Shown: positions 49,555-59,833 of the stretch, in pieces
Numbering within the stretch: the stretch's first letter is position 1
Layout of the letters: every line of letters starts with the position of its first letter
DNA from: Meira nashicola
Lineage: Eukaryota; Basidiomycota; Exobasidiomycetes; Exobasidiales; Brachybasidiaceae
DNA: 64,000 bases
Assembly: GCA_001600355.1 (NCBI GenBank)
Contig: BCJU01000004.1
Coordinates: 1,612,001 to 1,676,000 of the forward strand
Direction: 5' to 3'
Translations under genes and position numbers: made by a program
The notes under the pieces: generated by a model
What the model was told of the DNA's origin: nothing
Database searches by the model: none
What the model saw: only the letters and a program-made list of their open reading frames with translations

Positions 49555-51430
49555 ATAGGATTATCCGACTTTGATTTAAACTGACCGGTCGATGAAGAAC
49601 AATAGCAGTATAACATACTCGCTCAACAATAGACATCATATATGGGTAATCTTGCGCCACAATAATTTTGCTTATAATTAAGGTCAGAGACACTGCATTT
49701 AATACAACGATAACAGCATACATACTTGCCAAACAAAGAATTCGAACGTGTGAGCGCTTTAAGCGTACCTGAATACCCAATCAGCTGTCCATCTGTGCCT
49801 GGTCGGCCAAGCTTTCACCTGGCATTTCCTTGTGTCAATCTGCCAAGCTTTTCTCTCTCTCTCTCTCCCTCCCTCGTTAGCGTCAAAACTGAAATGTCAT
49901 TCTAGCCTAGAAAAAAAATGCGCGAACGATCAACCATGCTCAACGTTATTGTGTAACGATGACAACTTAAAGCAAGATATGAGCTGATGTTCTCTGTCTA
50001 TCAATTAGTTGAACCATCATTGAAATCAAACTACCCCATCTTTTTCCGCCGGAATAGAGACGGATTTACCGTAGGCTATCTTCAAATTGAATTATGAGCT
50101 AATAAGTATAAGATCACATCACATCTTGTGCCCGAGAGAAGTACATGCGTATGAATTGCTTGCATTTCTTGGCTATAAAATCGCAGATAAATTCTTCGTA
50201 AGAAAGAACCCTCTTGCTTGGCCTTTGAAATTCATCAACAGTTTCCTGCACTGTTAGCGTTAAAATTTGTACTTTTGCTATGCAGCCTCTTTACCTCAAC
50301 TACAGTACATAGACTACACGACCTTTTTTTTCTGTTCACGACGCGAGCTTCATCTGTAGGGTCAGTCGTGTTCTATTACCGGTATCAACCTGCATACTGG
50401 TACATATATACACTCCATTGCTTAACTCACCTCCTGGCCTAATCCCGTTAAAAGTGGCTGCGCTGCGTTGAATGAGTGAGAGAGAGGAAGGCCCCTTTTT
50501 TATTCTAAACTACGCCCTCTAACAGCGGGCGCGTTCGATCCGGTGTTAGTTTCCTGCATGACCTTCGGACTTGCGCAGCGCAGCGCTCTGTACGTAAGAT
50601 ACGTAATCAAAGAGTAAACTACGTGTGCATCTCCCCAGCTTAAAAATTTCAGTTAGACTAAGATGATTACGCGCCTACATACGTAGACAATATAGTCGGA
50701 TTTCAAATGCCAGAGGATTTATGCGCGTTCTGCACAGCGCAGCGCACATACGCACGTATATTAGGCAAACGGTTTGTTTGAAAATCTTATCGAAATTCGA
50801 CAGGGTGCTTGTGCGAATTATTATAAACGAGAGAGTGCAAAAGAGAACTGGTTTTAATTTTTCTTGGTTGTTCTGCGCGTGTGCGCGTGTGCTATTTTTT
50901 GCATAACTGCATAACTCCTGAGCTGGATTGAAAGGCACGCAAATAGTTCACGTTGACTAGTCCTTCTCTCCCTTTCTCCTTTTTCTTGATTATCATTGAT
51001 TCATTGTCATCATCATTTCTCTTCTTCATCATCATCACCTCACGTATCATCTTTCCGATTGACGGGAGTATAGGAAAAGAAAGAAGCATCTAAATCGCGG
51101 CTTCATCGATCTCTTTCCTACGCATTATATTGACGGACGGGCTTTGTTAAGAAAAATAGGTGCAATTCGTGACGTATAATTAATAACGGAGCCGCGGATT
51201 GGTGGAAAGTCTACGTTTATTCGCCTCAACCTAGAATACATTTTCTCGCATAGTACAAACAGTAGTACAGTCGGAGCACCGCCTTCAGTCTATTTTCATC
51301 TCCCAAAAAATCTCCATCTCTTCTTTCCGCGCGTTCATCGATCAACGTTCGACTTGAAGTTACAAGGAAAAGATCAAATTAAACAAAATCACATTCATTC
51401 TCTCCCACTTCATCTTTACACATACTACAA
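49555..51430. promoter_or_regulatory. Long region upstream of the glyoxal oxidase gene
   Basis: 1.9 kb with no supported gene. It holds a (CT)n tract (about 49852-49867), a TATAAAA near 50174, three TACGTA palindromes (50591, 50600, 50680), two GCGCAGCGC-containing blocks (about 50573 and 50738) and one ACGGAGCCG (51186). It is probably a large, complex promoter for the glyoxal oxidase and/or a non-coding transcript. Confidence 0.5.
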
Positions 51431-54055
51431 ATGTTTGCTGCTCGTGCCATGCTGCAGGCCTTGACGGCCGCAGTTCTTGCCATGACTGCTCTCAACACAC
51501 AATCAATTCTTGCACAACGTCAACCAGGTGGTTTTGAAACCGTTTTGGAAAATTCATTGGCTTCTGCAATGATGTTGGCATTAATCGATGAGCAAAATGT
51601 CATGATTATCGATAAAGCTGAAAACAATCCAACGAAATTGGATAATGGCAAACCGGTTTGGGGAGCTGTAATGAGCTTGACCGATAATTCAGTACGCGGT
51701 CTGGATATGACAACAAACCCTTTCTGCGCTTCAGGTGCAACTTTAGGTAATGGTACTTGGATGGTTGCAGGAGGAAATCAAGCTATTGGCTACGGTGGTG
51801 GTGCTTTGAACGTTGCAGGAGCCGCTCCAGTTGCACCTGCCGACGGACCATACAAAGATTATGATGGTCGATTGGCAATCCGTTTGATGGATCCGACCAA
51901 CGGCAATAGCGCTAATATCGTGTGGCAAGACAATTCCACCTTTATGAGAACACCGCGTTGGTATCCTGGTATTGAAGTCATGACTGACGGTAGTGTTTTA
52001 TTGATTGGTGGAATGACCGGCGGTGGTTACATCAACCGTAACTATCCCAACGTTGAGCCCGCATTTGAAGGAGGTGGACCGTCAACACTAAGTGCTAATA
52101 CATGGGCTGCTGCAACTGCACAAATCAACGCCGGTGGTGCCAACCCTACCTGGGAATTCTTCCCTGATAAGGGCTTTGCGCCTCAAGTCATGACATTCAT
52201 GACAAATACCAGTGGTTTGAACACATATCCTCATACCTATTTGATGCCAAGTGGAAAATTGTTCATGCAAGCTAATTACAGTACAGCTCTTTGGGACCCT
52301 TACGCGAATGACGAAACCAAAGCATACAACCTATTGGATGATATGCCAAACCAAATCGTTCGTGTTTACCCTGCTTCTGGTGCTACTGCCATGCTTCCTT
52401 TGACACCAGAGAATAACTACACCCCAACGATCTTGTTCTGCGGTGGTACAATCATGACTGACCAGCAGTGGGGCTTCTACGGTAGTCCATTAGACAGTTT
52501 GAACTTGTATCAACATGCAGCTCAAAAAGATTGTTCATCAATCACTCCTGAAGACGCAAATGGAAATTTGGTCAGTCACTCATACCAACATGAAGAAGAC
52601 TTGCCAGAGCCACGCACTATGGGTCAATTTATTCATTTGCCCACTGGACAAATGGTGATCGTGAATGGTGCTCAAATGGGAACAGCAGGTTACGGTAACA
52701 TGTCTTGGAACAAGGTAAATGGTGTCAATTTTGAGGGTTTGTCTAATAATCCTACCTATCAACCTGTATTGTATGACCCTGCAAAACCTAAAGGAAGTCG
52801 TTTGAGTCGGGATGGATTCGGTATTTCTCCCATCGCTCGTCTTTACCACTCTTCCGCTATTCTCTTGCCTGATGGATCTGTTTTGATCGGTGGATCAAAC
52901 CCACATCAAGATGTATCAGTCAATATGCCTAAAGGAACAACTCCTCAAGCATTCAACACAACATACGAGATGGAGAAATGGTACCCTCCTTACTACTTCG
53001 AAGATCGTCCAAACCCACAAAATCTTCCTTCTTATATCTTATACGGAGGTCCAACATGGAATTTCACCATCCCTGCCTCCTACATGGGCTCATCTGCAAA
53101 TTTCAGAGCAAACAACACAAAAGTGATGGTTATTCGTCCAGGTTTCTCCACCCATGCCATGAACATGGGTCAACGCAGTATGCGTTTGCAACACACTTAC
53201 ACGGTAAATGATGATGGTTCTGTCATGTATATGGTCAATCCGATGCCCACAAATCAAAACTTGTTCGTTCAAGGTCCGGCTTTGTTGTTCATCACCGTTG
53301 ATGGAATCCCTAGTGCGGGTAAATTGGTGCAAATTGGTACCCAAAAGACGGGTGGAAACATTCCAAACGTCATCACTCCAGGAGCAGCACCAGGAGCACT
53401 TCCTCAAGGTATCAACAATTCTAAGTACAATGCAATTCCTCAAGGTCATGGTATCGAAAGCTTTGGCCTGGGTAAACTTATTGGTATCATTGTTGCAGGA
53501 GTAGCTGTTATTGCTTTAATCTTGTTAGGATTGATCTGTTGGCGTCGTCGTGCACGTCGTGGTCAAACAACAAAAGCAGCCGCGCCTGCTGGTGGTGCAA
53601 TTTACGGAATGGGTGGATATACAACAAATGGACCAGAATACAAGCGTGTTCATACACCAAGCAATACACCTTTCCAAACGTTTGCTGGACCTGGAAGAGG
53701 AAGTACAGGCACATTTGATACATATAAAATGAACGATGTCAGTGCGGCAAATACACCATATTATGACAACCCACCTCGATTGGGAACGCCACAAAATGGA
53801 ATGCCAAGATCACCTTTGATGCACGAAACTGCTTCTTTGCATTCTACTGACAGATCTCTTAACGCACAAGGACAAGGATGGGGAGAACATCAAGCACAAG
53901 GTGATGTTGGAGAGCAATATTATAATAATTCAGCTTATTCAGATCCCTCGAGATTTTATGAAACTCCTGGACAACAACATATGTCTTATCACTCTAGTCA
54001 ATCCTATGGAGGTGGGCCAAGGCCGGATAGCCAAAGCTACTTCCGTGCCAATTAG
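51431..54055 (+). CDS. Membrane-anchored glyoxal oxidase-like copper-radical enzyme
   Basis: An 874-residue extracellular copper-radical oxidase that turns aldehydes such as glyoxal into acids with release of H2O2. A signal peptide spans about 1-28. The glyoxal oxidase N domain and the DUF1929 C domain follow. Motif comparison places the active-site residues at C99 (NPFCASG, forming the Cys-Tyr cofactor) with Y178 (PRWYPG), Y472-H473 (ARLYHSSAILLPDGS) and H575 (FSTHAMNMGQRS). Kelch-type repeats are visible (GSVLLIGGMTGGG, GSVLIGGSNPH). A transmembrane helix at about 678-708 (LIGIIVAGVAVIALILLGLI) is followed by a basic stop-transfer and a 160-residue Gly/Ser/Tyr-rich cytoplasmic tail. This layout matches the membrane-bound Glo proteins of smut fungi, where Glo1 supports filamentous growth. 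Intronless. Confidence 0.93.
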   Translation: MFAARAMLQALTAAVLAMTALNTQSILAQRQPGGFETVLENSLASAMMLALIDEQNVMIIDKAENNPTKLDNGKPVWGAVMSLTDNSVRGLDMTTNPFCASGATLGNGTWMVAGGNQAIGYGGGALNVAGAAPVAPADGPYKDYDGRLAIRLMDPTNGNSANIVWQDNSTFMRTPRWYPGIEVMTDGSVLLIGGMTGGGYINRNYPNVEPAFEGGGPSTLSANTWAAATAQINAGGANPTWEFFPDKGFAPQVMTFMTNTSGLNTYPHTYLMPSGKLFMQANYSTALWDPYANDETKAYNLLDDMPNQIVRVYPASGATAMLPLTPENNYTPTILFCGGTIMTDQQWGFYGSPLDSLNLYQHAAQKDCSSITPEDANGNLVSHSYQHEEDLPEPRTMGQFIHLPTGQMVIVNGAQMGTAGYGNMSWNKVNGVNFEGLSNNPTYQPVLYDPAKPKGSRLSRDGFGISPIARLYHSSAILLPDGSVLIGGSNPHQDVSVNMPKGTTPQAFNTTYEMEKWYPPYYFEDRPNPQNLPSYILYGGPTWNFTIPASYMGSSANFRANNTKVMVIRPGFSTHAMNMGQRSMRLQHTYTVNDDGSVMYMVNPMPTNQNLFVQGPALLFITVDGIPSAGKLVQIGTQKTGGNIPNVITPGAAPGALPQGINNSKYNAIPQGHGIESFGLGKLIGIIVAGVAVIALILLGLICWRRRARRGQTTKAAAPAGGAIYGMGGYTTNGPEYKRVHTPSNTPFQTFAGPGRGSTGTFDTYKMNDVSAANTPYYDNPPRLGTPQNGMPRSPLMHETASLHSTDRSLNAQGQGWGEHQAQGDVGEQYYNNSAYSDPSRFYETPGQQHMSYHSSQSYGGGPRPDSQSYFRAN

Positions 54056-54653
54056 AGAGTAAGCCAAATCACTGTATCTGTTCTCCTTTTTCGTTCCGGT
54101 TTCGTTCATTTGTTTCACTATTATCACCTTGCATCATCCTGCGTCTTCCTATTGCCTCAAAATCTTTTTGCTTGTCTTTTTTTTTTCTTTGGATCTGTTC
54201 CAATGATCAGCACAACCGATAACAAATACCAATTCATCATACTTTCTTTTCATTTAATTCTCAAGAAAACTTGGGAATAAAATCCAAAGAGCACCTACCT
54301 CGATTCAAACTTTACAAGTATTTTAAAAATGCAGCATTATTTCAATATTATTTCTCTCTTTATTGCTTCCGATCTCCCTCCTTTTTTCTTCTTCTTTTTT
54401 GAAATATCCAGTTGCTTCTCATTCACCCACTTTTTACGCAAAATGAACCATAATCAGACTTTTTGGGTGGTTCTTATGTATACGAAAGGACAATAATTGA
54501 ATTGCGTTCGCCTCCTCAGATTATTATATGTTGTATGTCTGGGTGTGCGTTAATGCGTATAACCAATGAGGTGCCAAAATACATTCCAAAGGGTAAAGGG
54601 CGCTAGTAATTTTGCTCATGATTCTTTTTTGGCCTGAATACGCGGATTTTTGG

Positions 54654-54665
54654 CGTACGCGTACG
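54654..54665. repeat. 12-bp palindrome CGTACGCGTACG
   Basis: Perfectly self-complementary and contains ACGCGT at its centre. Non-coding DNA; function unknown. Confidence 0.75.
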
Positions 54666-55180
54666 TGTGTGCGTGTGTTAGACGCAAGCTTAATGCAGGC
54701 ATGCATACGCACACATTTTCCTGTTTCTTTTTTTTTCTTTCTCGCTCGGATGATCAGATCTTGTATACATTGCAAATCTTTCTTTTTTCAGTTTTGTTTG
54801 GTACTAACCATCATCTTTGGTCGAAAGGGTTTCGGGAAATTTGTCGTATTCTTGAAAGAAGAAATTGCTTGGATCATTTTGAGCATCGTATCCTGGTAAT
54901 CGATCATAACTCACGCGCGTTTTCGATCAAAAAGGTGTTATTGGTTTGGTTTGGATTCGCGATTCGATTTGAAGAGGTAAAGCTGATTGGTCTCGATACA
55001 ACAAGAAGCATTCTTGAAACTCATTTCAAAGGTTCAGGTACGCCTACAAAGGCTCCGAGACTGATTCGATCTTGGCATAATTTATTTTACAACAGATTTT
55101 GTTCAAAAGCGGGCGCATAGTAGCGGGTATTTGGAGCTTTTTCTTTGGATTTGTTCTTGTGTACCTCTTTCTGTCATTCA

Positions 55181-55253
55181 CAACTTTTTTGACCGGCAAA
55201 AGTTGACCAAGATCGGTGAACCGTAATTAATTCGGTTTATTACCGCGCGGTAA
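55181..55253. repeat. Dense inverted-repeat cluster
   Basis: CAACTTTT (55181-55188) pairs with AAAAGTTG (55198-55205) across a 9-nt loop. Then CGGT/ACCG tetramers alternate five times (55214, 55220, 55233, 55242, 55248). The last pair lies inside the perfect 14-bp palindrome TTACCGCGCGGTAA (55240-55253). Confidence 0.8.
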
Positions 55254-56472
55254 ACTTGTTTCGGAACGCATTGACCCATAACGGCAATTCGGTCTGATTG
55301 AAAAAGAAAATTGAATGATTTTGGGTATTTATTCGAAGGAAAGAAGAAAACGATCTGCTAGGGGCGTTCGATAAGGCACGAAAGAACAGCCACCACTTCT
55401 CAAAATACAAAATAAAAACGTGTATCCTTGGTTGTTCTCATTCAAAATCTCGCTTAAGTTTTGCAACAATCAGTTAATCAGATCTTCAACGTTTCACTTT
55501 TCATTTGCATTCAAGAGCACATTCTCTAGAAAACAATCAAAGCTTGGCTTAGCTTTCGAGAATCAGACCAAGTTATTTATTCCAAACTCAGGCCACGTGA
55601 GAAGGCGTATCCGGACAAACGTTTGATTGGCTATCTATCTTGCCACCATCTTGCGATTTTTGGGGGAGTTGGACAGAGGGCACAGTAATCTCGAGAGCTT
55701 CTCTTTCGCTCAGAAAGTTCTGCATCGAAAGGAAAGAAAAGGAGAAGAATATTCTTGGGGCATTTGGATTTGGTAAAGGATTATCGCAGGTAGCATTACC
55801 ACTTTCAAATTGAAAAAAAGTCAGTCCATTCGCTCAATAAGAGGAAAGCGACAGGTGTCCAGACAACAGATTTTCATTCTTCCAAAAAGGTAGAGGGAAA
55901 CATCGGTTTCAGCAGCGGGAACAAGGTCTCAATCTTTCATCGGTCTTTTTTTTAGACAGATCGAAATTGAAACGGCGAATTTGCATTCTGTGAGTATGAC
56001 TTCCCATGATTAAATTGTTCCTTTGTCCTCCTCCATTTTTCTACAATGGCACGTTTATGTGCCTGCTTATTTCCATCCTTCTTTACGCGCAAACACGCAC
56101 GCATCTCAGACTTTGTGGGAAGAATGCCAGTGTTTTTCCCGTCGAAATTCCTAGCGTGCAATTGACAAAGGGATGATGGTATGCAAGCATTTGCATTAGC
56201 GTCAAGATGATATTAAAAGGTGGAATTCAGTGCACATTTTCTTACACGACGGGCATAGATCATTATTGAAAGATGTCTGTGCCATGTTCAGGAACAAAGG
56301 GAATCGAGATGGGGGGGCGGAAATCAGTGGAACACCGACCCGAATTCAAGGATCAAAGACATGTTCCCATTTGTGTTTAATCGAGCACCATCATCTCTTT
56401 GACCAGTACAATCATCAAGACGATCTTCTTCACTATTTCATTCTTTTCTTGAGTTGACCGAATACTGACAAA

Positions 56473-59319
56473 ATGCCATATCCTTCACCTGTTACAGAGC
56501 CAAAAGAGCTATCGTCGCTAAAGTGGTCAGATTGCCTTGACGAAGAATTTACAGAAGAGTCAAGACTGGAAATCGATCCAAAAGACTACTTTTTTGATTT
56601 ATCGCTCAAAAGACTTTTAGCTTGGCAGGCAGAAATATCACAGAAAAAGAATTCGACAATAAAGAGAAGACCTTTATCGATAGAAATACAACCCAATCAA
56701 TCTGCAGAGATGTCCTGGTCATCCGCAGCAACGGGAAAGCCACAATTGTCGTATGCCGAACGATTGCGCAGGGCAAAAGAAGGCTCAAAAGCTACAACCA
56801 GGGAAGGGTTAGAAGATGGAGTAACACAAGACAAAGAAGAAAGAGATGTCAAAGGCAAGGACGTAAGGACAAAATCGGTTTCAAACCCTTCTCTACTTTC
56901 TGGCGATGCATCTAAAGCTGCGTCTTCCGATATTTCACCTTCGCTTTCTTCGTATGGAGAAACGATTGCTACATCATCGCCCGCTATCTCATCTTCTGGC
57001 TCGCCAAGTCTCGCACCTCCAAGTTCAATCAGCAGTGTACCTTCCACTACTGTCTCTGCGCATGCACCAGCTACGCAAGTGAACATTTGGGAAGCTCGAC
57101 GATTGCAATTACAAGAACAGGCAAAGAAGCTCAATGAAGCAAAACCAACGATCGACGCAGAGACTATTCAAGGTAATAAGGCTGTCGAATACGGCTCAGT
57201 GGACGTCCCTCAAGTGAATGGTGAAGGAATCGGAGCGAAGGGAAAGATCACTGAGAGTCATGCGCCTTCTGAGACCTCTACTAGAGGAGGGGAAGATCTT
57301 ACAGATGTTTTGGAAAATGGAAAGCTATCAGACGGCAACACAGAAGACAAACAAAAGGTAAACAAAGCTTCCAAGAAGAAGAAACAGCAATATAACCAAG
57401 CTACTCAACCACCATTAATATCGGATGCTAGCAATTGGCCAAGTCCAAATATGGCCAAGGAGAAAGCTGTACGGAATTCATCTCCTTCGACACCATCACA
57501 ACAGGTCTCTACAGACGAAAATCGTGCTTCTACAGAAGCTCCTCGACCATCGCCATCTCCACTTGCAAATGGATCAGTATTAGAACAATTGGATGTGGAA
57601 GTTTTGCATCAGCCAAGAAAAGAGGAAAGGCAGCGTAAAGGAGGTAAGCAATGGATTGCAATCGTGCCTACTCTTACACATTCTGTGCCTACAAACGCAA
57701 GATCATCTCAGCAGCAACAAAAACGATCAAACAAGAATCAAGCTGTCGCTGGAAGCGCAAACGCAAAGCGAGTCAACGGTGTCACTCATCCGAAGCAATC
57801 ATCCGAAGGAAGAAGTTTTTCTGATCCTCAATCAAGTGCACCACGATCAAGATTGCAGAGAAATGATGAAGCAGCCCAAGATACACACGGCAAAGATGAT
57901 GTTGGGGAAGTAGAGAATAATTCCAATAATCGGAAAGCATCAGCGAACGCCGAAAGTGGCTCGAATCTTCATTACATTGGGCAATTTCCACAATTCCCTT
58001 CAGCGCAAAACGTTGAGAGTGGCTCCGATTCCGCTCGAACTGGACGGCAAATCGTTGGCCAAAGACGAAAGAGTGGAGTGCGTACCCCAAGAGGAGCGAG
58101 AGGTAGAGGTGGTTCAAAAAGATCAAGTGATAGCGAAGCAGCAAATAATGCAAATTCAGCAGATACAAGTCAACAAGGTGACAATGAGCCCAATCCTGGA
58201 AGCAACGTACAGCAATCAGGATCTGGCGAGCAAGTAGCAAAGTCAAATCAACGCAGAGATACTTTGCCCAACACAAGAAAGCCCCCTTCTGGACCACGCT
58301 TCCATGGTCATGGTGGAGGTAATACTAGAAGATCAACTATTCAAATGATGAATGGTATGGAACAACAATACTACGATCCATACATGCAAGCAATGCATTT
58401 TGGAGGACCACCACCGCCAATCTTTGCAGCTGGTTCTCCTCCGATGATGCATCCGCATTTTGGTCCTCCAGGTCCCTCTTTTGCGTCTCAATTTGGTGGT
58501 ATGCAAGTACCGTTACTTGAAAGTACTCCGGCCGATTTTGCACCAAAAGGAAATTCTACATCAGAAGAGCCAACTTCGGCTTTATTGTGGCAGATTGAAT
58601 TTTATTTCTCTCATCAAAATCTTCAAGGTGATTTTTATTTGAGAAAAGTTATGGATTCTCAAGGCTTTGTTACGATAGAGAAATTGGCAGCATTTAATCG
58701 AGTGAAAAGGCTATCAGGGGAAAATGTCGAATTGATCAGAGACACGATCCGATTTAGCAAAGTGTTACAATTAAACGAAGATGCAAGTAAAGTACGCAAA
58801 GCATTCGGTTGGGAACCTTATGTTTTGGTTGAAGGTCAACATGCTCAACAATGGCAAATTCAACCGCCTTCTATACCGCAATCACCCTACATGGGCTCAC
58901 CAGGACATCCAAATGCCAACGCTTATCCTCTACCGCCTATCCAATTTTCTCCTTATGGACCTCCCCCAGAGATGATCGGGTCACCTCCATTGAATGGAGC
59001 CCCACCCGCTTTTCCGATGAGAAATATGCCTTATCCTGGATATCCACCTTCGATGCAATATGCAGGTCAAAGTGAGACTATTCCACCTCATACGATGAAT
59101 TTTGCTCCGCAAGTCGAGAGCAATGGACAAAATATTCCTTCGTCTGGAATTGATAGATTGACTGAATCTGCAGAGCAATTGTCGATCTCTGGTGGCACGA
59201 TTACCAACTTCCATCGAAACGACAAAGATGAAAATGAAGAGGACGAAGAAGATTCACCTTTGGGTGTTGTAGCGGCAACAGGGCTTGGAGGAACATTGAA
59301 GCCAACAACAAACCAGTAG
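56473..59319 (+). CDS. La-related protein (LARP1/Sro9-type La motif)
   Basis: A 948-residue cytoplasmic-type RNA-binding protein. A single La motif lies at about residues 701-785 (LLWQIEFYFSHQNLQGDFYL, RKVMDSQGFVTIEKLAAFNR, ENVELIRDTIRFSKVLQLNE). The pattern YLRKxMDSQGFV is that of LARP1 and yeast Sro9/Slf1, which bind mRNAs and promote translation, not that of genuine La; no RRM follows. The N-terminal 650 residues are low-complexity (Ser, Asn, Gln, Lys), with an RG stretch near 58090. The region around and after the motif is Pro/Met/Gly-rich, and the tail is acidic (DENEEDEEDS). The LARP1 DM15 region is not seen. The start context ACAAAATGCC is good, and the leader may be long. Confidence 0.9.
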   Translation: MPYPSPVTEPKELSSLKWSDCLDEEFTEESRLEIDPKDYFFDLSLKRLLAWQAEISQKKNSTIKRRPLSIEIQPNQSAEMSWSSAATGKPQLSYAERLRRAKEGSKATTREGLEDGVTQDKEERDVKGKDVRTKSVSNPSLLSGDASKAASSDISPSLSSYGETIATSSPAISSSGSPSLAPPSSISSVPSTTVSAHAPATQVNIWEARRLQLQEQAKKLNEAKPTIDAETIQGNKAVEYGSVDVPQVNGEGIGAKGKITESHAPSETSTRGGEDLTDVLENGKLSDGNTEDKQKVNKASKKKKQQYNQATQPPLISDASNWPSPNMAKEKAVRNSSPSTPSQQVSTDENRASTEAPRPSPSPLANGSVLEQLDVEVLHQPRKEERQRKGGKQWIAIVPTLTHSVPTNARSSQQQQKRSNKNQAVAGSANAKRVNGVTHPKQSSEGRSFSDPQSSAPRSRLQRNDEAAQDTHGKDDVGEVENNSNNRKASANAESGSNLHYIGQFPQFPSAQNVESGSDSARTGRQIVGQRRKSGVRTPRGARGRGGSKRSSDSEAANNANSADTSQQGDNEPNPGSNVQQSGSGEQVAKSNQRRDTLPNTRKPPSGPRFHGHGGGNTRRSTIQMMNGMEQQYYDPYMQAMHFGGPPPPIFAAGSPPMMHPHFGPPGPSFASQFGGMQVPLLESTPADFAPKGNSTSEEPTSALLWQIEFYFSHQNLQGDFYLRKVMDSQGFVTIEKLAAFNRVKRLSGENVELIRDTIRFSKVLQLNEDASKVRKAFGWEPYVLVEGQHAQQWQIQPPSIPQSPYMGSPGHPNANAYPLPPIQFSPYGPPPEMIGSPPLNGAPPAFPMRNMPYPGYPPSMQYAGQSETIPPHTMNFAPQVESNGQNIPSSGIDRLTESAEQLSISGGTITNFHRNDKDENEEDEEDSPLGVVAATGLGGTLKPTTNQ

Positions 59320-59833
59320 ATGGCCAAAGATTCAAACCACGATTTTCATTTTTAAATGTTTGTTTCGTTCATTCATACATTCTTTATACCATTTATCATG
59401 CAAATTTCTCTCCCAACTATTTTTGATTAAAAAATGTTTTGAAACTATTGTACTATATAGATTCATTCTTCTTCATCCGATTTCCCATACATTTTCATTT
59501 TATTTCGTTTTCTCCATTGGGTTCAGATACAAGATCAAAAATAATATCACTCATGTATGTACCTTTTTATTTTCCGCAATCCTCAATGAGAGAGAAATAT
59601 ATATCATAAAGGAACAGTTGGTAAAAAATAAATTCCGATGAAGAAATTTTGATGATTGTTTAAAATCCCTACATCATACATGCGAACGCCATTGAAGAAA
59701 ATTACCAAAAGTCCCAAGTCCCGAGAGAAAGAGAGAAAAAAGATGATGTTTGTAGAATAGATGACGTTGATGACAAAATTGATACAATTACAAAAACAAG
59801 AAAGAAAGAAACTGGAATTCCAAAACGTCCACT
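59320..59833. other. Convergent 3' region, La-motif gene / PDK1-like kinase
   Basis: 514 bp of AT-rich DNA between two stop codons. It should hold both 3' UTRs. No gene or distinct repeat was noted. Confidence 0.5.

Larger units (their letters stand above)
54056..56472. other. Long region between glyoxal oxidase and the La-motif gene
   Basis: 2.4 kb without a supported gene. It contains T-rich stretches, a 12-bp palindrome CGTACGCGTACG (54654-54665), an inverted repeat (55181-55205) and an alternating CGGT/ACCG cluster (55214-55251). The 156-codon frame at 54650-55120 has no domain and an artefact-like composition. A long spliced leader of the La-motif gene or a non-coding RNA is possible. 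Confidence 0.5.

Noticed and set aside
50528..50545. tRNA-like B box (GTTCGATCC)
   Set aside because: It lacks one consensus base, and no A box, anticodon arm or acceptor stem could be built around it.
54650..55120. 156-codon plus-strand frame in the long gap
   Set aside because: Phe/Leu/Cys-rich from T-rich DNA, no domain, poor start context and no splice partner found.
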